A DNA stretch of 11,661 bases from Nitrospira sp. UBA6909 (GTDB taxonomy: Bacteria; Nitrospirota; Nitrospiria; Nitrospirales; Nitrospiraceae): positions 1 to 11,661 of the forward strand of contig DKBD01000248.1 of the NCBI GenBank assembly GCA_002451055.1. Direction: 5' to 3'. Position numbers and translations under genes: made by a program. Below, piece after piece: positions 7,967 to 11,661 of the stretch. Below the pieces are notes generated by a model. The model did no database searches. It was not told where the DNA came from and saw nothing but the letters and a program-made list of their open reading frames with translations. Positions within the stretch are counted from its first letter, which is position 1. Every line of letters begins with the position of its first letter.

Positions 7967-8104
7967 ACGGGAAGGAGTCATCCCATTTTCTGAGGTTGTG
8001 CAGGTGCTTCAACAGGAAACCGCGATGGCGTTCCGATACCGACGCGTCTCAGAAGCGATTTGGTTTGAATGATTCGATGGACAGGAAAGCCATCCGGGTC
8101 TCGA

Positions 8105-9448
8105 TCAAGATAGATGGTGCTTCGCCATTCGGTAGCGGAGAGTGTTACGCGTCATCTTGAGGAGGCGGCTGGCTTCGGAGACGTTGCCGGACGCTTTTTC
8201 GAGCGCTTCCTCCAGCATCTTTTTCTCCATCTGTTCAAACGACAGCCCGAACGCCAGTAGGGGTGGCCGAGCTTCGGTATTTGATTGGGGGGGGCAGGGA
8301 GCCACTCGTACCGATTGTGGCAGATGCTCGGGCTGGATGACCGTCTGCTTGCAAGTGATGGTGAGCCACTCCACCACATTGTGCAGCTCACGGACATTGC
8401 CGGGCCAATCGTGGCGCTGCAGAATAGCCAGTGCGTCCGAAGCGATGGTTCTGATGCGGCAGCCACGTTCCTGCCTGGCTCGGTCGAGAAAAACCAGTAG
8501 AATCGGTTCGATGTCCTCCGGGCGTTCCCGCAGTGGCGGGATACGCAATTGATAGACGTTCAATCGGTAATAGAGATCGAGGCGGAAGCGGCCGGATTTA
8601 ATCTGCGCGAGGAGGTCTTCGTTGGTGGCGGCGATGACGCGAATATTCACCTTCTGGCTTTGGGTCGCGCCTAGCGGGTCGATGGTGCGGTCCTCCAGGA
8701 CACGTAATAGTTTGGCTTGGGCGGTCGCGCTCAACTCTCCGATCTCGTCCAGGAAGAGCGTGCCGTCTTCGGCCAGCTGGAATCTCCCTGGTTTCGTGTG
8801 CTTGGCGTCGGTGAAGGCTCCCTGTTGGTAGCCGAACAGCTCCGCCTCTAACAGATTTTCCGGAATGCCGGCGCAATTCAACGCGATCAGCGGACCCTGT
8901 GCCCGTGGGCTTGCCGCATGGATTGCCTGCGCGATGAGTTCCTTGCCTGTTCCACTTTCCCCGGTAATCAGCACGGTCGCATCGGTTGCGGCGACTTCCT
9001 TGGCCAGTTGTTTCATCAGACTCATCTGGGGAGACACGCTGATAATCCGTGTAAACCGGTCTTGTGACTGAGAGACGGGACCGGTTGAGAGGGGGGCATG
9101 GATCAATCGAGCGATGGCTGCGCGGAGGTCCTCCAGAGAAACCGGTTTTGTCAGATAGTCGGACGCACCGGCGCGCATGATTTCAACGGCGTCCTTCACG
9201 GAATGGCGTTCGCCGATCGCAAGCACGGGACAGGATGGGGTGGCCTGTCGTGCGTACTCTAGCAGTGGAGACAGTGTGTGGGGGCTGCCTTCACTGACGA
9301 CCAAGGTCGGAGCCGATTCTTGCCAGAGACGAAAACCCTCGGTGGTGGTATCGGTTGTTTGAATGGTGGTGAAAGGAGGTGCAGCGGTTTCGAGGAGCCG
9401 TTTTGTTTCGGCGTCCTTCGAGATGAGCAGAATGTTCGGATGGTTCAT
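8105..9448 (-). CDS. Sigma-54-dependent transcriptional activator with degenerate receiver domain
   Basis: This is a 447-residue NtrC-type activator. Residues about 4-118 form a receiver-like domain, but the acidic pair is missing (LLISKD where DD is expected) and the phospho-acceptor region reads LVVSEGSP, with Ser/Glu in place of Asp; the late Lys is kept (YLTKP, K101). The AAA+ domain is intact: Walker A GESGTGKE at 163-170, sigma-54 contact loop GAFTDA at 210-215 (usual GAFTGA), Walker B LFLDEIG at 231-237, and YYRLNV with a likely arginine finger at R295. A Fis-type helix-turn-helix occupies about 419-444. The ATG at 9448 is chosen because AGGAG lies 7 bases upstream and the receiver fold begins there. 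It lies 281 bases before the cytochrome operon on the same strand and 140 bases after queG, with no kinase in view. Regulation of that operon is likely but inferred. Confidence 0.92.
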   Translation of the reverse strand: MNHPNILLISKDAETKRLLETAAPPFTTIQTTDTTTEGFRLWQESAPTLVVSEGSPHTLSPLLEYARQATPSCPVLAIGERHSVKDAVEIMRAGASDYLTKPVSLEDLRAAIARLIHAPLSTGPVSQSQDRFTRIISVSPQMSLMKQLAKEVAATDATVLITGESGTGKELIAQAIHAASPRAQGPLIALNCAGIPENLLEAELFGYQQGAFTDAKHTKPGRFQLAEDGTLFLDEIGELSATAQAKLLRVLEDRTIDPLGATQSQKVNIRVIAATNEDLLAQIKSGRFRLDLYYRLNVYQLRIPPLRERPEDIEPILLVFLDRARQERGCRIRTIASDALAILQRHDWPGNVRELHNVVEWLTITCKQTVIQPEHLPQSVRVAPCPPQSNTEARPPLLAFGLSFEQMEKKMLEEALEKASGNVSEASRLLKMTRNTLRYRMAKHHLS

Positions 9449-9455
9449 CAGAGGA

Positions 9456-9460
9456 CTCCT
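9456..9460 (-). promoter_or_regulatory. Shine-Dalgarno (AGGAG) that sets the regulator start
   Basis: AGGAG lies 7 bases before the ATG at 9448 on the minus strand. The alternative in-frame ATG at 9544 would add 32 residues unlike a receiver domain, so the internal start is preferred. Confidence 0.65.
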
Positions 9461-9485
9461 GACACGGGCCCTGGCGAACCGTCTA

Positions 9486-9514
9486 ATTCCATAGACAGTG
9501 TACTTCCCTTTCAA
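9486..9514 (-). promoter_or_regulatory. Candidate sigma-70 promoter of the sigma-54 activator gene
   Basis: On the minus strand TTGAAA (9514-9509) is followed by a 17-base spacer and TGGAAT (9491-9486). The -35 matches 5 of 6 consensus bases and the -10 matches 4 of 6. Transcription would begin near 9479, about 30 bases before the regulator start, leaving its Shine-Dalgarno inside the leader. The gap also has a long pyrimidine-rich stretch but no clear terminator hairpin for queG. Confidence 0.3.
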
Positions 9515-9588
9515 TAAGAAAGAAAAGGGGGTATGGGAAGGCAAGGGGGGAGGAGGTGAAGCGTAAGGGGGAAGGTGAACCGCTCCGG

Positions 9589-10578
9589 CTACGATCGTTC
9601 AAGATTTCTCTGGGCGATGGAGGTGTTACGCAGGAGCCCGGCATGTTTGGCCCGCCGGATGGGGCTTTGCCGAAACTCATTCATGAACGTCGATTCGTTC
9701 ATCTGGGTGAGCGTTTCCAGATGAGGCGCGAGCGTGAGGGCGGTTGGCTGGAAGGCCGATTCTGTTGTCGGTTCGGTCCGCAAGTTGAACGGACAGACGT
9801 CAAGACAGTCGTCGCAGCCGAAGATTTTGTTGCCCATGCGGGGTTGTAATTCGCCAGGGATGGCGTTCTGATCTCCGCGCAACTCGATGGTGAGATAGGA
9901 GATGCATCGGGTGGCATCAACCACATAGGGTTCGACGATTGCGTCGGTCGGGCAGGCCTGGATACAGAGCGTGCAACTGCCACAGAGATCCGTGGCCGGT
10001 TCATCCGCGTCCAGATCCAGCGTGGTCAAAATCTCTCCCAGCAACAGCCAGGAGCCATGGTCCGCCGACACGAGATTGGAATGTTTGCCGATCCATCCCA
10101 ATCCGGCCTGTTCCGCCCAAGCTTTTTCCATCACCGGGCCGGTATCGACATAGGCACGGGTCTCGGCTCCCGGCGCCAGGTTTCGAATACGCTGTTCGAG
10201 CTGCGCGAGACGGTCACCGAATACCTTATGATAGTCCTTGCCCCAGGCGTATCGCGCGATGCGGCCATAACCGGGCCGTTCGTCGGCGCGATGCTCGGTG
10301 AAATAATTGAGTCCAACCGAGATAATGGAGCGGCACTCCGGAAGCACACGCCGGGGATCGGCTCGCTTCTCCGGTGTGCGTCCGATCCAGGCCATCGTGC
10401 CCTGGTAGCCTCGATGGAGCCATTCGGTGAGACGGTTCAATAGAAGATGAGGCAGGGGCGAGGCTAATCGTGGATGGCTGTGGGCCGGCGGCGTGCTGCT
10501 CTCGGCGATCCGTGCGATGCCGACGGCGTCAAACCCCACTGCGCGGGCTTCTTGTTTGATCGTGTCTGTCAGAGTCAT
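9589..10578 (-). CDS. queG: Epoxyqueuosine reductase
   Basis: QueG reduces epoxyqueuosine to queuosine, the last step in making this modified base at the wobble position of GUN-anticodon tRNAs, in the cytoplasm. It is a cobalamin-dependent iron-sulfur enzyme. The 329-residue protein shows two ferredoxin-like 4Fe-4S motifs: CGSCTLCIQACP (C199, C202, C205, C209), with C225 following, and the hallmark CDDCLDVCPFN (C255, C258, C262). YVDTGPVMEK near 143-152 contains the Asp (D145) that matches the conserved DxGP catalytic region, and GLGWIGKHSN near 159-168 is typical of the family. The length is slightly short but complete. I chose the ATG at 10578 because the family begins about there; an ATG at 10650 would add 24 basic residues that look like non-coding sequence. 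The Shine-Dalgarno is weak. It is transcribed away from the SRPBCC gene. Confidence 0.95.
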   Translation of the reverse strand: MTLTDTIKQEARAVGFDAVGIARIAESSTPPAHSHPRLASPLPHLLLNRLTEWLHRGYQGTMAWIGRTPEKRADPRRVLPECRSIISVGLNYFTEHRADERPGYGRIARYAWGKDYHKVFGDRLAQLEQRIRNLAPGAETRAYVDTGPVMEKAWAEQAGLGWIGKHSNLVSADHGSWLLLGEILTTLDLDADEPATDLCGSCTLCIQACPTDAIVEPYVVDATRCISYLTIELRGDQNAIPGELQPRMGNKIFGCDDCLDVCPFNLRTEPTTESAFQPTALTLAPHLETLTQMNESTFMNEFRQSPIRRAKHAGLLRNTSIAQRNLERS

Positions 10579-10612
10579 GAACTGTCCAGAGAGGGTAACA
10601 CAGTCTCTTTTC

Positions 10613-10641
10613 TTGCGGCTATCGGGACGTCCGCGTAGAAT
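10613..10641 (+). promoter_or_regulatory. Candidate sigma-70 promoter of the SRPBCC/thiE pair
   Basis: TTGCGG (10613-10618), a 17-base spacer and TAGAAT (10636-10641) read on the plus strand in the gap between the divergent queG and SRPBCC genes. The -10 matches 5 of 6 consensus bases, the -35 only 3 of 6. Transcription would start near 10648, before either possible start of the downstream gene. Confidence 0.3.
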
Positions 10642-10758
10642 CCGCCACAATCAGGAAGGGACCGATCGCCAGAGAGTTTTGCGCCGATGGCTTCTGCAAA
10701 CGGTTTTTGGAGACAGAGCAAGTTGACCTGGCGCGAAAGATTCATCAACGATTGCCGG

Positions 10759-11352
10759 ATGCCATCATCGGATAAAGAGTTCGCGGCTAGGCCTTCGATC
10801 TGGCTTATGACGATCCTTGCCGTGGCCTTGCACGCCGTCCCATGGCCTCAGGATCTCTTGGCCTCGCCCGGTTCGGATATGTTGGAAGTGAAAAAAGAGC
10901 CGGGTGGAGGCGTCAGCGCGACCGCTCACGTCTTGTTTCCGGCCAAGATCGAAGTCATACAAGCATTGTTGACTGATTATCTGCACTGGCCGGAATTGTT
11001 TGAAGTGCGCATGAAGGTCGCTGAGTTGAACGTGCAGGACGGAGTGGCGACGGTCGATCTTCGGATCGAACATTCGTTGATGCCCGGCGAGCGTCGATTG
11101 GTCACCGAGTCTCGTTCCTTGCCAGGCGGCGGCTTGGTGACCGATCTGACAGGCGGAGACTTCAAACGCTATCATCGTGTATGGAAGCTGAGACCTACAG
11201 CTGAGGGTAGCCAGACGAGCGCCGATTTCGAATTGCTCTTCGAGCTGGACTCACTCCTCCCGGATTGGTTGATGGTGCAGGCCGTGCGGCAGGAGCTTCA
11301 AGGCCATTTTCACATCGTCAAACAAAAGGCCATGGAACGGTCTCGGCGATAG
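10759..11352 (+). CDS. Exported SRPBCC (START/Coq10-like) domain protein
   Basis: From the ATG at 10759 this is 197 residues. A basic N-terminus and hydrophobic run (residues about 13-29) look like a signal peptide or anchor. From about residue 53 the sequence follows the SRPBCC/polyketide-cyclase pattern: ATAHVLFPAKIEVIQALLTD, then WPELFE near 77-82, strands near 97-104, GGDFKRYHRVWKL near 132-144 and a long C-terminal helix (about 169-192). These folds bind hydrophobic ligands in a cavity; the ligand is unknown. The in-frame ATG at 10687 would add 24 residues ahead of the signal and has AGAGAG 10 bases upstream, so it remains possible; I prefer 10759 because it leaves a normal signal peptide. 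It is divergent from queG and lies 52 bases before thiE with no terminator between, so the two plus-strand genes may be co-transcribed. Confidence 0.82.
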   Translation: MPSSDKEFAARPSIWLMTILAVALHAVPWPQDLLASPGSDMLEVKKEPGGGVSATAHVLFPAKIEVIQALLTDYLHWPELFEVRMKVAELNVQDGVATVDLRIEHSLMPGERRLVTESRSLPGGGLVTDLTGGDFKRYHRVWKLRPTAEGSQTSADFELLFELDSLLPDWLMVQAVRQELQGHFHIVKQKAMERSRR

Positions 11353-11404
11353 TCTGGGGCCGTACAAGCCTGGGGAATAGACCGCTCTTCACCATCCAGA
11401 TACA

Positions 11405-11661
11405 ATGACCGCTATGAGCTATGCGCTTTCCGGTCTCTACGTCATTCTTGATCCATCGGCTTGTCCCGCTCGATCGCTCACCGATATCCTTCAAGAAGCC
11501 GCAGGAGCGGGCGCGAGGCTGTTTCAATATCGGAACAAGTCGGCGCCTATGAAAGAGGCCTATGCCGAAGCAACGGTATTGCGGCAGGTTGCCGCTGAGC
11601 TCGGCGTGATGTTTATCGTGAACGACCGATGCGATTTAGCGCTGGCGGTCGAAGCCGACGG
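11405..11661 (+). CDS. thiE: Thiamine-phosphate synthase (partial, runs off the window)
   Basis: ThiE joins the pyrimidine (HMP-PP) and thiazole phosphate halves to give thiamine phosphate in the cytoplasm. The first 85 residues are present. LYVILDP near 11-17 is the first barrel strand, AGARLFQYRNKS near 35-46 holds the QxRxK substrate-binding motif, and FIVNDRCDLALAVEAD near 70-85 is the family NDR region. These match the ThiE/TenI family; the downstream residues that separate true ThiE from TenI lie outside the window, so TenI cannot be fully excluded. The start may be the ATG at 11405 or the in-frame ATG at 11414; neither has a strong Shine-Dalgarno. It lies 52 bases after the SRPBCC gene on the same strand. 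Confidence 0.9.
   Translation, partial: MTAMSYALSGLYVILDPSACPARSLTDILQEAAGAGARLFQYRNKSAPMKEAYAEATVLRQVAAELGVMFIVNDRCDLALAVEAD

Noticed and set aside
7957..7972. TTGGCAC on the plus strand as a sigma-54 promoter
   Set aside because: The -12 position reads GA instead of GC, and it points away from the operon into the activator's antisense strand.
8076..8094. Hairpin GATGG/CCATC downstream of the sigma-54 activator as a terminator
   Set aside because: The stem is only 5 bp with a 9-base loop, and no T-run follows on the minus strand.
9551..9559. AGGAGGTGA on the plus strand, a perfect Shine-Dalgarno, with an open frame of about 97 codons after it
   Set aside because: The frame is antisense to the queG 3' end and has no recognisable protein features; the purine-rich stretch explains the match by chance.

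Overview
The window looks like a bacterial chromosome segment of fairly high GC with tightly packed genes. Cobalamin-dependent queuosine synthesis (queG), thiamine synthesis (thiE), sigma-54 regulation and exported c-type cytochromes and lipoproteins point to a Gram-negative bacterium. The style fits Nitrospirota (Nitrospira-like), but this is an impression from gene content and not a proven assignment. I see no mobile elements, CRISPR arrays, tRNA or rRNA.

Region A (1-7823, all minus strand) is the notable part. Five genes read in one direction with gaps of 24-36 bases or a 4-base overlap, so they look like one operon. In transcription order they are: a large exported di-heme cytochrome c of RoxA/CcP-like type; a 306-residue lipoprotein of unknown function; a 647-residue lipoprotein with two CxxCH haem sites; a 432-residue membrane protein built of two similar halves around a hydrophobic segment; and a DyP-type peroxidase that runs off the left edge of the window. 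The DyP start overlaps the stop of its partner as ATGA. The set suggests a haem-based redox or peroxide-linked system that spans the envelope. Its substrate cannot be read from the sequence.

Region B (7824-8104) is the leader of that operon, with a perfect 6-4-6 palindrome. Region C (8105-9448, minus) encodes a sigma-54-type activator. Its N-terminal receiver-like domain has lost the acidic pocket and the usual phospho-acceptor Asp. It lies just upstream of the cytochrome operon on the same strand with no histidine kinase in view, so it is a reasonable candidate regulator of the operon, although I could not find a convincing -24/-12 promoter.

Region D (9589-11661) is housekeeping: queG on the minus strand, then a divergent promoter region, an exported SRPBCC/START-like protein and the first part of thiE on the plus strand. 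No stretch longer than 300 bases lacks a gene.
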